Numbered from the stretch's first letter, positions 42,529 through 51,854 are shown. The stretch: 64,000 bases of DNA from Holophagales bacterium (GCA_016716705.1 JADJVF010000006.1:124001-188000); one strand, 5' to 3'. Notes: generated from the letters alone by a model not told the origin. Translations and numbers: made by a program.

Positions 42529-43460
42529 CCGGTCCGACGAAGGACCGGGTCCGCGGCGCGATCTCGCGCATCGTGGCCACTGCCGAGACCCGTCCACAGC
42601 TCTCTGCGGTCGACGACGCTCCCCGCCCGCAGAAGAAGGACGTCATCGACATCCTCAGGTTGTTCCAGGAGGTCGTCTACCCGGGGTACTTCGGCGACAC
42701 GGTCCTCTACCGCGACAACCTGCGAGATCATCTCGGGGACGTACTCTTTCGGATCCACCTCCGTCTTTCGGCCGAGGTCGAGAGGGCGATCGAGGCTGAG
42801 GAGGGCCGTCCGGCCGCACGCAGGCACGCGCGAGAAATCGTGACGGCCCTGTTCGAGCGGCTCCCCGAGGTTGCAGACCGTGTCGCGGAGGACGTCCAGG
42901 CGGCCTACGACGGGGATCCGGCGGCCAAGGGGTTCGACGAGCTCATCCTCGCCTATCCGGGCGTGAAAGCGGTCTTCACGTACCGCGTCGCCCACGAGCT
43001 TCACGTTCTCGGCGTGAGGCTGATCCCCCGGGTCATGACCGAGTTCGCGCACAACGAAACGGGCATCGACATCCACCCCGGCGCGACGATCGGCCGCTCT
43101 TTCTTCATCGACCACGGCACGGGGGTCGTGATCGGGGAGACGACCGACATCGGCGACCGCGTGAAGATCTACCAGGGGGTCACGCTCGGAGCGCTCTCGT
43201 TCCCGAAGAACGAGCACGGAGAGCTGATCCGGGGGGTCAAACGCCACCCCACCGTCGAGGACGACGTCGTCATCTACGCCGGCGCGACGATCCTCGGCGG
43301 GACGACGGTCATCGGACGGGGGAGCGTCATCGGAGGAAGCGTCTGGCTGACGACGTCCGTTCCACCGTTCACGCGGGTCACGATCGCCGGGGAGCAGCTC
43401 CGCTTCGAGTCGCGTGCCGTTCCGCAGGCGGGACCGCCGGCGGTCGACGGCCCCGCCTGA
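42525..43460 (+). CDS. cysE: Serine O-acetyltransferase (EpsC/CysE type)
   Basis: A 311-residue left-handed-beta-helix acetyltransferase that turns serine and acetyl-CoA into O-acetylserine for cysteine synthesis. GIDIHPGATIGRSFFIDHGTGVVIGETTDIGD is the core, with the catalytic His-Asp pair, then VKIYQGVTLGALSF, HPTVEDDVVIYAGATILGG and IGRGSVIGGSVWLT. The N-terminal 150 residues are the longer helical front of EpsC-type enzymes. No cysK is beside it. ATG overlapping the stop of the TatT-like gene. It ends three bases from a converging folK gene. Confidence 0.9.
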   Translation: MTGPTKDRVRGAISRIVATAETRPQLSAVDDAPRPQKKDVIDILRLFQEVVYPGYFGDTVLYRDNLRDHLGDVLFRIHLRLSAEVERAIEAEEGRPAARRHAREIVTALFERLPEVADRVAEDVQAAYDGDPAAKGFDELILAYPGVKAVFTYRVAHELHVLGVRLIPRVMTEFAHNETGIDIHPGATIGRSFFIDHGTGVVIGETTDIGDRVKIYQGVTLGALSFPKNEHGELIRGVKRHPTVEDDVVIYAGATILGGTTVIGRGSVIGGSVWLTTSVPPFTRVTIAGEQLRFESRAVPQAGPPAVDGPA

Positions 43461-43471
43461 CCGTCAGGCGG
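43453..43471. terminator. Hairpin formed by two facing stop codons
   Basis: An 8-bp stem (43453-43460 with 43464-43471) and a 3-base loop CCG. The stem contains the TGA of the serine acetyltransferase gene and, on the other strand, the TGA of folK. It can act as a small shared terminator. No T tract is present. Confidence 0.45.
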
Positions 43472-43961
43472 AGACTTCCTTGTGGCGCTCGACCCGTGCA
43501 GGCGGGGCCGCCGCCAGAAGGCTCCCGACGGTTCGGCCGGTGCCTGGGACGACGAGGTCGGGAACGAGGTCGGCGAGCGGGGCGAGGACGAAGCGCCTCT
43601 CGCCGAGCCGCGGATGCGGGACGACGAGCTCGGGGAGGTCGATCCGGCGATCGCCATACAGGAGCAGGTCGAGGTCGAGAGGCCGCGGGCCGTTCGTTTC
43701 GCTTCCCGGAATCCTCCCTGCCTCCGTCTCGAGGTCCTGGAGGAGCCGCAGCAGATCGAGAGGCGCCAGAAGGGTCCGGCCGGTGGCGACGGCGTTCAGG
43801 AAGTCGGGCTGTGGCGGTCCGCCCACGGGCTCGGTGATGTATATGGGGGAGCGGGTGAGTCCCTCGAGGTGAGGCGCGAGGCCCGCGAGGGCGACGGAGA
43901 AGGCGCGCTCCGGTGAACCGACGTTCCCGCCCAGGCCGATCGCGACCTCGGCGGGAAGGTC
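43464..43961 (-). CDS. folK: 2-amino-4-hydroxy-6-hydroxymethyldihydropteridine pyrophosphokinase (start unresolved)
   Basis: About 166 residues. HPPK landmarks: VAIGLGGNVGSPERAF at the start, RSPIYITEPVGGPPQPDFLNAVA, and PRPLDLDLLLYGDRRIDLPELVVPHPRLGERRFVLAPL with the metal Asp pair. It adds pyrophosphate to hydroxymethyl-dihydropterin, the step before dihydropteroate synthase in folate synthesis. No ATG, GTG or TTG is found in frame at the natural start. A CTG overlapping the TGA of the gene before (CTGA at 43963) would fit if one base is missing in CCCGCC near 43950-43956. No folP or folB is nearby. Confidence 0.75.
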   Translation of the reverse strand, partial: DLPAEVAIGLGGNVGSPERAFSVALAGLAPHLEGLTRSPIYITEPVGGPPQPDFLNAVATGRTLLAPLDLLRLLQDLETEAGRIPGSETNGPRPLDLDLLLYGDRRIDLPELVVPHPRLGERRFVLAPLADLVPDLVVPGTGRTVGSLLAAAPPARVERHKEVSA

Positions 43962-44292
43962 AGTAGTCGTCGTCGGTCTCCGTCTCGCCGGCTTCGAGCG
44001 TGGGCCCCTCGCCCAGCGGGAGCTCCTCGTCGTCGAGGGTGGCCTTGGCGGCCGGATCCTCGGGTTCGACCCCGATATCCTCTTCGTCGCGGTTGCGTTC
44101 GAAAAGGTCCGGATCGGCAAACTCGTCGCGCTTGGCGCGCCGGGCGGCGATGAGCGCCGCCGGCGACGTGTCGCGCGGCGGGGCGTCCTTCTGGTCGATT
44201 CCGCACTTCGGGCAGAGGACGGGAGTTCTCCTCAGGTCGTAGAACTTCGTCCCGCAGCGGAAGCACTCGTGTTTGTTACCAAGATCGGGCAT
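43960..44292 (-). CDS. FYDLN-acid domain zinc-ribbon protein
   Basis: A 110-residue protein. The front has CFRCGTKFYDLRRTPVLCPKCG, two CxxC pairs of a zinc ribbon with the FYDLN-like core that names the family. The rest is acidic and ends ETETDDDY. The family is found in several bacterial phyla; its role is unknown. The ATG at 44292 is chosen because it leads straight into PDLGNKHECFRCG and has TGAGGGAGCG ahead; an earlier ATG would add 14 non-conserved residues. A sigma70-like promoter fits just upstream (44317-44345). Confidence 0.78.
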   Translation of the reverse strand: MPDLGNKHECFRCGTKFYDLRRTPVLCPKCGIDQKDAPPRDTSPAALIAARRAKRDEFADPDLFERNRDEEDIGVEPEDPAAKATLDDEELPLGEGPTLEAGETETDDDY

Positions 44293-44316
44293 TCGCTCCC
44301 TCAAAAAAGACGCCGG

Positions 44317-44345
44317 AACATAGCATCGGGTCAATGGTGGGTCAA
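44317..44345 (-). promoter_or_regulatory. Sigma70-like promoter of the FYDLN-acid gene
   Basis: On the minus strand TTGACC (44345-44340), then 17 bases, then TATGTT (44322-44317), 24 bases before the ATG at 44292. The sequence TTGACCC occurs twice at an 11-base offset, so the second copy lies in the spacer and could bind a regulator or be chance. Confidence 0.55.
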
Positions 44346-44451
44346 CGCGTTCCGACGCATCTTCCGGAGAAGGGCCGGGCGCCGCTTACACTCGGCCCGT
44401 GAATGGCTTCCCGGCGAGACTGAGAGAGGCCCCGCGACCGGCGGCGTTCGC

Positions 44452-45585
44452 ATGCTGAGATTCGACGTCTCCGCCGTCGACGGCGGCGCACGGCGCGCGA
44501 GGGTCACTCTCGACCACGGAAGCGTCGAGACGCCCGCCTTCATGCCCGTCGGCACCGCGGGCACGGTCAAGGCGGCCCGGTGGAGCGACGTGGAGACGGC
44601 GGGGGCGGAGATCGTCCTGGCGAACACCTACCACCTGATGCTCCGACCGGGAGGGGAGCTGATCCGCTCCCTCGGCGGGCTGCACCGGTTCGTCGGCTGG
44701 CAGCGGCCGATCCTGACCGACTCCGGCGGCTTCCAGGTGATGTCCCTGGCCGCGAACAGGAAGCTCTCGGAGGAGGGGGTCCTCTTCCGGAGCCACCTCG
44801 ACGGCAGCCCGCACCTCCTCACCCCGGAGAAGGCGGCCCAGCTGCAGCTCGGCGATTTCGGCGTCGACGTCGCGATGGCGCTCGACGAATGCACGCCGTA
44901 CCCGGCGACGCGCGACCAGGCGGCGCGCTCGATGGAGCTCACCCACCGCTGGGCGCACAGGGGCCGTGCGGCGTTCCTCGCCGTCCGCGGCGACAGCGGG
45001 CGCGGCGCGCAGTTCGGGATCGTGCAGGGGGGAATGTTCCCAGACCTGAGGCGCCAGAGCGCGGAAGCCGTGGCGGCGGAGAGCTTCGAGGGGGTCGCGT
45101 GCGGCGGGGTCTCCGTCGGCGAGCCGAAGGAGGAGATGCGGGCGATCGTCGAAGCGACGGGGCCGCTCCTCCCGGCCGACCGCCCGCGCTACCTGATGGG
45201 TGTCGGGCACCCGCTCGATATCCTGCACGCCGTTGCCAACGGCTTCGATCTCTTCGACTGTGTCCTCCCGACGCGAGCGGCCCGGCACGGGCTCGCCTAC
45301 ACGTCGGAGGGGACGGTCGTGATAAAGCAGGCGCGGTACAGGAGCGATTCCGCACCTCTCGACCCGTCCTGCGCCTGTCCCACCTGCCGGACGGCGTCTC
45401 GTGCCTACCTCCGGCACCTCTTCACCCTCGGCGAGCCGACCGCGGCGACGCTCCTCACGGTCCACAACCTGACGGCCGTCCTTGACTTGATGAGGGGAAT
45501 CCGTGAGGCTCTCGCGGCACGACGCTACGCGGCGTTCGCGGCGGATGCCGTGCGGCGCCTCGATTTCGGGAAGGACACGCGATGA
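44452..45585 (+). CDS. tgt: Queuine/preQ1 tRNA-guanine transglycosylase
   Basis: A 377-residue Tgt that swaps G34 of tRNAs for preQ1. MPVGTAGTVKAARWSDVE, ILTDSGGFQVMSLA with the catalytic Asp, GGVSVGEPKEEM, YLMGVGHPLDILHAVANGFDLFDCVLPTRAARHG with the second Asp, and the zinc site CACPTCRTASRAYLRHLF are all present. ATG at 44452 leads into the family start LRFDVSAVDGGARRAR; a start further upstream would add unrelated residues. yajC overlaps its stop (ATGA). Together with queC/queE in this window it supports queuosine synthesis. Confidence 0.95.
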   Translation: MLRFDVSAVDGGARRARVTLDHGSVETPAFMPVGTAGTVKAARWSDVETAGAEIVLANTYHLMLRPGGELIRSLGGLHRFVGWQRPILTDSGGFQVMSLAANRKLSEEGVLFRSHLDGSPHLLTPEKAAQLQLGDFGVDVAMALDECTPYPATRDQAARSMELTHRWAHRGRAAFLAVRGDSGRGAQFGIVQGGMFPDLRRQSAEAVAAESFEGVACGGVSVGEPKEEMRAIVEATGPLLPADRPRYLMGVGHPLDILHAVANGFDLFDCVLPTRAARHGLAYTSEGTVVIKQARYRSDSAPLDPSCACPTCRTASRAYLRHLFTLGEPTAATLLTVHNLTAVLDLMRGIREALAARRYAAFAADAVRRLDFGKDTR

Positions 45586-45923
45586 ATCCGATTTTTCTCC
45601 TGCAGGCTGCTCCGGCGACCCCGTCGATGAAGGACGGCCTGCTCCAGATGGTCCCGTTCCTCCTCATCTTCGTCGTCTTCTACTTCGTCCTCCTCGCGCC
45701 GATGAGGAAGCAGCAGAAGAAGACGAAAGAGATGCTCAGCCAGCTGAAGAAGGGCGACCGGGTCATGACCTCGGGCGGGATCTACGGCACCGTCGCCCAG
45801 GTCGAGGACCAGATCGTCTGGGTGAAGCTCGCCGACACCCTCAAGGTGAAGATGGCCAAGAGCGCCATCACCAGCGTCGTCAACGAAGCGGAGGCGGGCA
45901 AGGAAGCGGTCGGCCCGGCCTGA
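45582..45923 (+). CDS. yajC: Preprotein translocase subunit YajC
   Basis: A 113-residue YajC, one membrane helix (MVPFLLIFVVFYFVLLAPMRKQQKKTKEM...) followed by the conserved cytoplasmic part KKGDRVMTSGGIYGTVAQVEDQIVWVKLAD. YajC forms a complex with SecDF at the translocon. Start ATG inside the stop of tgt. In many bacteria secD follows at once; here a metallophosphoesterase gene comes next, 28 bases on, and secD is 4.3 kb away. Confidence 0.93.
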   Translation: MNPIFLLQAAPATPSMKDGLLQMVPFLLIFVVFYFVLLAPMRKQQKKTKEMLSQLKKGDRVMTSGGIYGTVAQVEDQIVWVKLADTLKVKMAKSAITSVVNEAEAGKEAVGPA

Positions 45924-45951
45924 GGCCGTTCGGCGCCCGACATCCACCGCC

Positions 45952-47153
45952 GTGGCGCCCCTCGTTCTCCTTCAGTCCTCCGACTGGCACGTCGGCTCGC
46001 CTCTCACGGGGCGCGGCCTCGGTCTGACGGAGGAGTTCCGGTCGAAGCGCCGCGAGGAAGTGGATGCGGCTCCCGAGCGCCTCCTCGCGGTCTCGCGGGA
46101 GGTCCGGCCCGACGTCGTTCTTCTGCCGGGAGATCTCTGGGACGCCGAGAACGTTCCGCCGACGCTGTTCAGGCGGCTCGTCGAGGTCTTCGACGCGCTC
46201 GCGCCCGTCCCGGTCTTCATCGCCCCCGGCAACCACGATTTCGCCGGCCCCGGGGGCTTCTTCGACGAAGCGTTCCTGGCCGCCCTCGGCCTCCCGTCGT
46301 GGCCCGGCAACGTCACGGTGTTCCGGACGTCGGCGTGGGAGACCCGTTCCGTGCCGGGTCGGGACGACGCCACCGTCACCGGACGAGCGTTCCTGTCGCC
46401 CCTCCTCGATGCGGGACGCCCCCTCGATCCTCCACCGGCGAGACCCCCCGCTCCGTTCGCTCTGCTCATGCTTCACGGCTCGCTGGAGAGCTACCGGGGG
46501 CCGGATGCGCCGAGCGGTGCGAAGAGGACCGCCCCGTTCTCGAGGGAGGAGCTTGCCGGAGCCGGGTTCTCCTGGGCGGCCCTGGGGCACCACCACGGTT
46601 TCGAGGTCGTCGAGCGCCCGGACGGGAGCGCGGCTGGCGCCTACAGCGGCTCGCCCACGGGCCGGGGTCTCGACGAGACCGGCCCGCGCACTTCGTGAAG
46701 GTGACGCTCGACGCGGAAGCGCCGGCGAAGGTCGAGACGCTGCCCGCCGACTCCCGCCAGGTCCTCGACCTCTCTCTCGACGCGGGAGGGCGCGAAGCCG
46801 ACGCCCTGAGGGAAGCGGCACTCGCCCTGCTTCTGGAGTCCGGCGCGGCGCCGGGGGACGTCGTCCGCCTGACGGTCCGGGGCCGCCCGGCGGCCGGTAC
46901 GCGCGCGGCCCACTCGCTGGCCGATCTGAAGGGGCTCGTGGCCCATCTGGTCCTGCGCGACCGGACGGTCAACGATCCTGAAGGGCGGACCGATCGCTCG
47001 ACGGCCGAGGGGCGCTTCGCGCTCGATCTGGAAGCCCGGCTGGCCGCAGCGCCCGACGCCCGCTCGCGGCGCGTCGCCGAGCTCGCCTACACGCTGGGCC
47101 GGGAAGCCCTTCTGGGCCGGCTCCCCGTCCCGCCGCCGGCGGAGGACGTCTGA
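45952..47153 (+). CDS. YhaO/SbcD-like DNA-repair metallophosphoesterase (one frameshift)
   Basis: About 400 residues after repair. The metal sites are SSDWHVGSPL, LLPGDLWDAENVP, IAPGNHDFAGP, LLMLHGSLESY and WAALGHHHGFEVV, the five blocks of the Mre11/SbcD nuclease fold. The C-terminal part (HFVKVTLDAEAPAKVETL...) is in another frame: one C missing from CCC at 46683-46685 joins LDETGP to AHFVKV. GTG start. It is followed at once by an SMC-like ATPase with two internal membrane helices, which fits the YhaO-YhaN pair better than SbcD-SbcC. A nuclease acting with that ATPase on DNA ends is the expected role, by family. Confidence 0.75.
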
Positions 47154-50103
47154 GGATCGAGCGGCTCGTCGTCGATGGCTTCGGGCCGCTCGAGGGGATC
47201 GACCTCTCGTGGGGTGAGGGAGAGCTGCTCCTCGTCCTCGAGCCGAACGAGACGGGGAAGTCGACGCTGTGCGAGGCGATCGTCGCGGCGCTGTACGGCC
47301 TGCCGAAGGGAAGGGCCGCCGGCGGGCGGTCGCGCGAGGCGCGCAAGCCCCGGAGCGGAGCGCCGAACCGCCTGCGTCTCGACGTGACCACGGGCTCTAC
47401 CGGTCCCGCGAGTGCGGGCCGGTACACGGTCGAGCGGGACTTCGACGCCGGGACGCTCCGCGTCGTCGATCGGGACCGGGGAGAGGACCGGACGGTGGAC
47501 TTCCTCCGGGCGGGGGGGCGTGACGCCGTCGGCGAGAAGCTGACGGGGCTGACCGAGCCGCTCTTCCGGATGACGGCCTACGTCGGACAGAACGTCCTGG
47601 ACGGCGACGCCCTCGACGCGTCCCTGACGGTCGAGCTGGCCCGGATCGCCGACTCGGGCGGCGGCGAGGCGAGCGTGGTCCGGGCGCTTCGGCTCCTCGA
47701 CGCGGCTCGCGCCCGGATGCCGGACGCGACGAGCGGTGCCCAGGTCTCCGTGGAAACCGAGATCGTCCGGACGGGCCGGCGGGTCGAGGAGAAGAGGGCC
47801 GAGACGGTCCGTCTCGCGAGATCGCGCGAGGCCGCCGCCGAGGCCGCGGAGAGGCTCGCGGCGCTGACGGTCGAGAGAGCCGCGGCGCGGCGGGCCGCGG
47901 CCCTCGCCGAAGTTGCCGTCGTCGAAAGCGAGCGAAGGAGCCTCGCAGCCGAGATGGAGCGGCGGGGGGCCGAGGGCCGCAGGCGGCTCGAGCTCGAGGA
48001 GGAGGCGGGGCGGCTCGAGCGGGAGGCGGACGTCTTCACGCCCGATGCCCTCGGCGCGCTCGACGCCCTCCGGGGCGCTCGCGGCGCGCGGCCCGAGGCG
48101 CTCCAGGCCGCCCGAAGCGCTCTCGAGGCCGAGAGGAGGGCCGCGGCCCTGGAGGACCGCGAACGGCGCCGCCGGGCAGGCGGGCTCGCCGACCTGTCGT
48201 CCGAGGCGAGAAGCAGCCTCAGGACGCTCCTCGACGGGGCCTTAGAGGCGTCGCGTGCGGCTTCCGCCGCCGAGGAGGCGCTGGAAGCGGAGTGGGAAGA
48301 GCTCCGGCGCGAGGGGCTCGCCGAGGACCTGCGGCGGCTGGACGGCCTTCCTTCCGCGGAGAGGGATTTCGTCGCCTCCGCCGAGGAGGATCGCCAGGCT
48401 CTCGAGCTCTCGGGGGTGCAGCTGGACCGTCGCGTTGCCGACGCCGGGGCCAGGGCCTCGATCGCGGCAGGCGAGCGACAGGTCCTCGTCCGGAGGGCGC
48501 GGGCTCTCGTCGTGGCCGCGGCGCTGTTCGTCCCTCTCGTCGCCGGAGCGCTCGTGAAGCGGGGGCGGTTCGACGACCCCCTCGTCCTGACGCTGGCGGT
48601 CTTCGCGGCCGCCCTGGCTCTCTACGGAGGGGTCGCGTGGGCGCGCGGGACCGGGCATCGCCGCGAGGACGAGCTCCGGTCGCGCGAGGAGGAGTCGTCG
48701 GCGCGCACCGAGGCGCTGGATGAGCGGCGGCGGCTCTCGGACCTGAGGCTTCGCCTCGAGCAGGTCGCCCGCAAGGCGGAGTTCAAGGACGCCGCCGCCC
48801 TCGTGAAAGCCCAGCGGCGGGCCCGCGCGGCCGAGGAGAGAAGGCAGCGGCTCGTGGAGAAGCGCGTACGGCTGCACGCGGCGAGCGAGCGGCTCGAGGT
48901 CGCCGAGCGCGGGCTCGAGCCGTTCCGCCCCGCACTCGGGCTCGCCACGGGCCTGCCGCCGCCCGACGAAGCGCGGCGGTTCCTGCAGATCCTGGCCGAC
49001 CTGGAGAAGGCGGATCACGCGGCCGCGGCCCGCGAAGAGGCGGCAGCGCGCGAAGAGGCGAAGCTGCGGGATGAAGAATCCGCGCTGGCCGGCCTGGAAG
49101 AGAAGATCGTCGGGCTCCTCGCCCGGCTCCAGGTACCGCCCGGCCTGTCCCTCGCGGAGTCCTTCCTCTTCGTCGAGGCAGGCCGGGCACGGGCGGCACG
49201 CCGTAGGGAGATCGTCGAGGTGGAGCTCCCGGCGCTCTCGCTCGCGCCGCCTTCCGATGCGGACGAGGCCGTCGCCGAGCGTCTCGACCGGCTTTCGGCC
49301 GAGGTGGAGAGCCGGCTCGCGGGCCTCGGGGGCACGGTGGCCGACCTCGACGTCGCGCAGGAGCCGGAAGCCGCACGCCGGGCGGCCGAGGCCGCGCGGC
49401 GAAAGCCACGATCCTGGAGGAAGAGCGGCAGGCGGCCGAGAAGGAGCTCGCGCGGCGGGCATTCGAGGGGGGCGGCACGGCCCGCGAGACGGAGGAGCAG
49501 CTCGCCCTCGCAGTGGCCGCACGCGAGAGGGCCGTCCTCTTCCGGGACGCGCTCGACGTGGCGCGGGAGGTCCTGGCCTCGGCGGCGACGACGACGTACG
49601 GCGACTTCCGGAGCGGGCTCGCCCGGGCCTCGAAGGAGATCCTCGCGGCCTGCCGCCTTCCGTACGAGTCGCTCGAGTTCGGGGAGGACCTCTCGGTTAC
49701 GGTCGTTGCTCGGGGAGGCCGCCCTGTGACCCGCGCGGACCTCGCCGCGTCGGTCTCGACCGGGGCCCGGGAACAGCTCCACCTCGTCGCGCGGTTGGCC
49801 GTCCTCCGGCACCTCGGGACGGGCACGAAGGGGCTGCCTCTCCTGCTGGACGACCCGCTCGTGGGGACGGACGACGAACGTTTCCGCGGCGTGCTCGGCT
49901 TTCTCCTCGAGGATCTTCTCTTCGACCGGCCGGCTCTCCTCGTGTCCTGCCACGAAGAGCGACACGAGAGCTGGCTGGCGGCGCTGCCGCCCGTTCTGGC
50001 GTCCCGCGTGCGCCGGGTCCGGCTGCCCGGGCGCAGCGGGACAGCCACTGACGGGTTTCCTGCGGCGGGGCCTGAATTGACGCCGCTGCCGGGCGGCGAA
50101 TAG
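47150..50103 (+). CDS. YhaN-like SMC/Rad50-type ATPase with internal membrane helices, CTG start (one frameshift)
   Basis: About 984 residues. RIERLVVDGFGPLEGIDLSWGEGE leads into the Walker A loop EPNETGKST at residues 31-39; Walker B is LLLDDPLVGTDDERF near residue 900. Between them are long Arg/Glu/Ala coiled coils and, at about residues 450-496, two hydrophobic helices (LVVAAALFVPLVAGALV and LVLTLAVFAAALALYGGVAW). SbcC has a zinc hook there, which is not seen. The frame has no ATG, GTG or TTG before 47384, which is already past Walker A, so CTG at 47150, overlapping the TGA before it, is the start. One base is missing near 49402-49406. Confidence 0.72.
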
Positions 50104-50214
50104 ACTCCCGGCCTTGGCCCGGGCGAGCCGGGCCGAATTCCAGTCGGGGGTCAAGGACTTCAGGAGGCGGCTGTCTCCTCGTCCGGGCCGGTCCGCCTTC
50201 GGAGGTTGCGTTTC

Positions 50215-51846
50215 GTGAAAAGGCCTACAGGCTGGCGTCTCGCCGTGACGCTGGTCGTCCTCATCGGTTCCGTCGCGGCCTATGTCTACAGGGGCCGCGA
50301 GGCCCTCAAGAAGAGTCCCACCGCGCCCCCGAACCCCGCGATCGGCGATGTCCTGAAGAACGGCCTGAAGCTCGGGCTGGACCTTCGGGGCGGCATTCAC
50401 CTCGTCATGCAGGTGAAGGCCGAAGACGCCCTCCGCGCAGAGGCTTCGGATGCCGCCGAGCACCTGAAGACCGAAGCGGGGAAGCGCGGTGTCGCCATCG
50501 GGACCGTGAACCCGGCGACGGGCGAGGGCTTCACCATCACGCTGGGGGATGCCGTCAGCCCCGCGGCGGTCTCCGACCTCGTCAAGACGGCCCTCTCCCC
50601 GACCGACTGGCAGTCCGATCAGAGCGGCCGCGAGATGCGCGTCACTTTCCGCGAGCCGGCACGGATGGAGATCGAGGCCCAGACCCTGCGCCAGGCCGTC
50701 GAGACGATCCGCAACCGCGTGGACGCGCTCGGCGTCGCCGAGCCGTCGATTCAGCCGCAGGGGAATGACCGCATCGTCATCCAGCTTCCCGGCGTCGACG
50801 ACCCGGCCCGCGTCAAGGACATCATCGGGACGACCGGCCTTCTCGAGCTGAAGATCGTAGACCTCAAGGGAGGCCCTTACTCGTCGCCCGAGGCCGCCTC
50901 GGCGGCCTACGGCGGGGCGATCCCGGCCAACCTGGAGCTCGTCGAGGGGAACTCGGAGGACACCGAGGCCCGGACGCGGACGACCGTCTACTACGTCCTC
51001 GACAGGGCCGCTGCCGTCACCGGGCGCGACCTGAAGAACGCCCGGGTCGGGCAGGACAAGTTCAACCAGCCGGCCGTCGAGTTCTTCCTGAACGCCCAGG
51101 GAGCCGAGAAGTTCGGCCGGGTGACCGGGGACAACATCGGGCGCCAGCTCGCGATCGTCCTGGACAAGCGGGTTCAGTCGGCCCCGAACATCAAGGGGCA
51201 GATCACCGACAACGGGATCATCGAGGGGAACTTCACGGCGGAGCGCGCCGATGCGCTCTCCCTGGTCCTCCGGTCGGGTGCTCTCCCGGCGCAGCTCGTG
51301 ACTCTCGAGGAGCGAACCGTCGGCCCGTCCCTCGGCCTCGACTCCATCAAGCAGGGAGTCCTCGCCTCGATCGTCGGGATGCTCCTGGTGTTCGTCGCGG
51401 TGGCCCTCTACTACCGCTTCGCCGGTGTGAACGCGATCCTCGCCCTGATCCTGAACTCGATCATCCTTCTCGGGGCGATGGCCTGGATCAACGCCACCCT
51501 CACGCTCCCCGGCATCGCGGGCTTCATCCTGACGATCGGCATGGCGGTCGACGCGAACGTCCTCATCTTCGAGCGGGTCCGCGAGGAGATGGACGGCGGC
51601 AAGGCGCCGAAGACGGCCATAGACATCGGGTTCAAGAAGGCCTTCGGGACCATCATCGACACCAACGCCACGACCATCGCGGCGGCGGCCTTCCTGTTCC
51701 AGTTCGGGACGGGCCCCGTCAAGGGCTTCGCCGTGACGCTCGTCATCGGTCTCGTGGCCTCCGTCTTCACCGCAGTCTTCGTCTCCCGCCTCCTCTTCGA
51801 CCTCGTCTACGGGTCGAAGGAGAAGGTGGAGACCCTCTCGATCTGA
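50215..51846 (+). CDS. secD: Protein translocase subunit SecD
   Basis: A 543-residue SecD that helps pull proteins through the membrane using the proton gradient. One N-terminal helix is followed by LGLDLRGGIHLVMQV (D1 block), EQTLRQAVETIRNRVDALGVAEP-type P1 region and the later membrane part (LGLDSIKQGVLAS, GMAVDANVLIFERVREEM, GFKKAFGTIIDTNATT). I chose the GTG at 50215 because GGAGG lies nine bases ahead; a TTG at 50206 abuts that site. secF follows after 8 bases. The 100-base gap before it separates it from the YhaN-like gene. Confidence 0.93.
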   Translation: MKRPTGWRLAVTLVVLIGSVAAYVYRGREALKKSPTAPPNPAIGDVLKNGLKLGLDLRGGIHLVMQVKAEDALRAEASDAAEHLKTEAGKRGVAIGTVNPATGEGFTITLGDAVSPAAVSDLVKTALSPTDWQSDQSGREMRVTFREPARMEIEAQTLRQAVETIRNRVDALGVAEPSIQPQGNDRIVIQLPGVDDPARVKDIIGTTGLLELKIVDLKGGPYSSPEAASAAYGGAIPANLELVEGNSEDTEARTRTTVYYVLDRAAAVTGRDLKNARVGQDKFNQPAVEFFLNAQGAEKFGRVTGDNIGRQLAIVLDKRVQSAPNIKGQITDNGIIEGNFTAERADALSLVLRSGALPAQLVTLEERTVGPSLGLDSIKQGVLASIVGMLLVFVAVALYYRFAGVNAILALILNSIILLGAMAWINATLTLPGIAGFILTIGMAVDANVLIFERVREEMDGGKAPKTAIDIGFKKAFGTIIDTNATTIAAAAFLFQFGTGPVKGFAVTLVIGLVASVFTAVFVSRLLFDLVYGSKEKVETLSI

Positions 51847-51854
51847 GGCGCGCC

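Noticed and set aside
45952..50103. Calling the nuclease and ATPase pair SbcD-SbcC
   Set aside because: No zinc-hook CxxC is seen in the coiled coil, and two membrane helices lie there instead, which fits YhaO-YhaN better.
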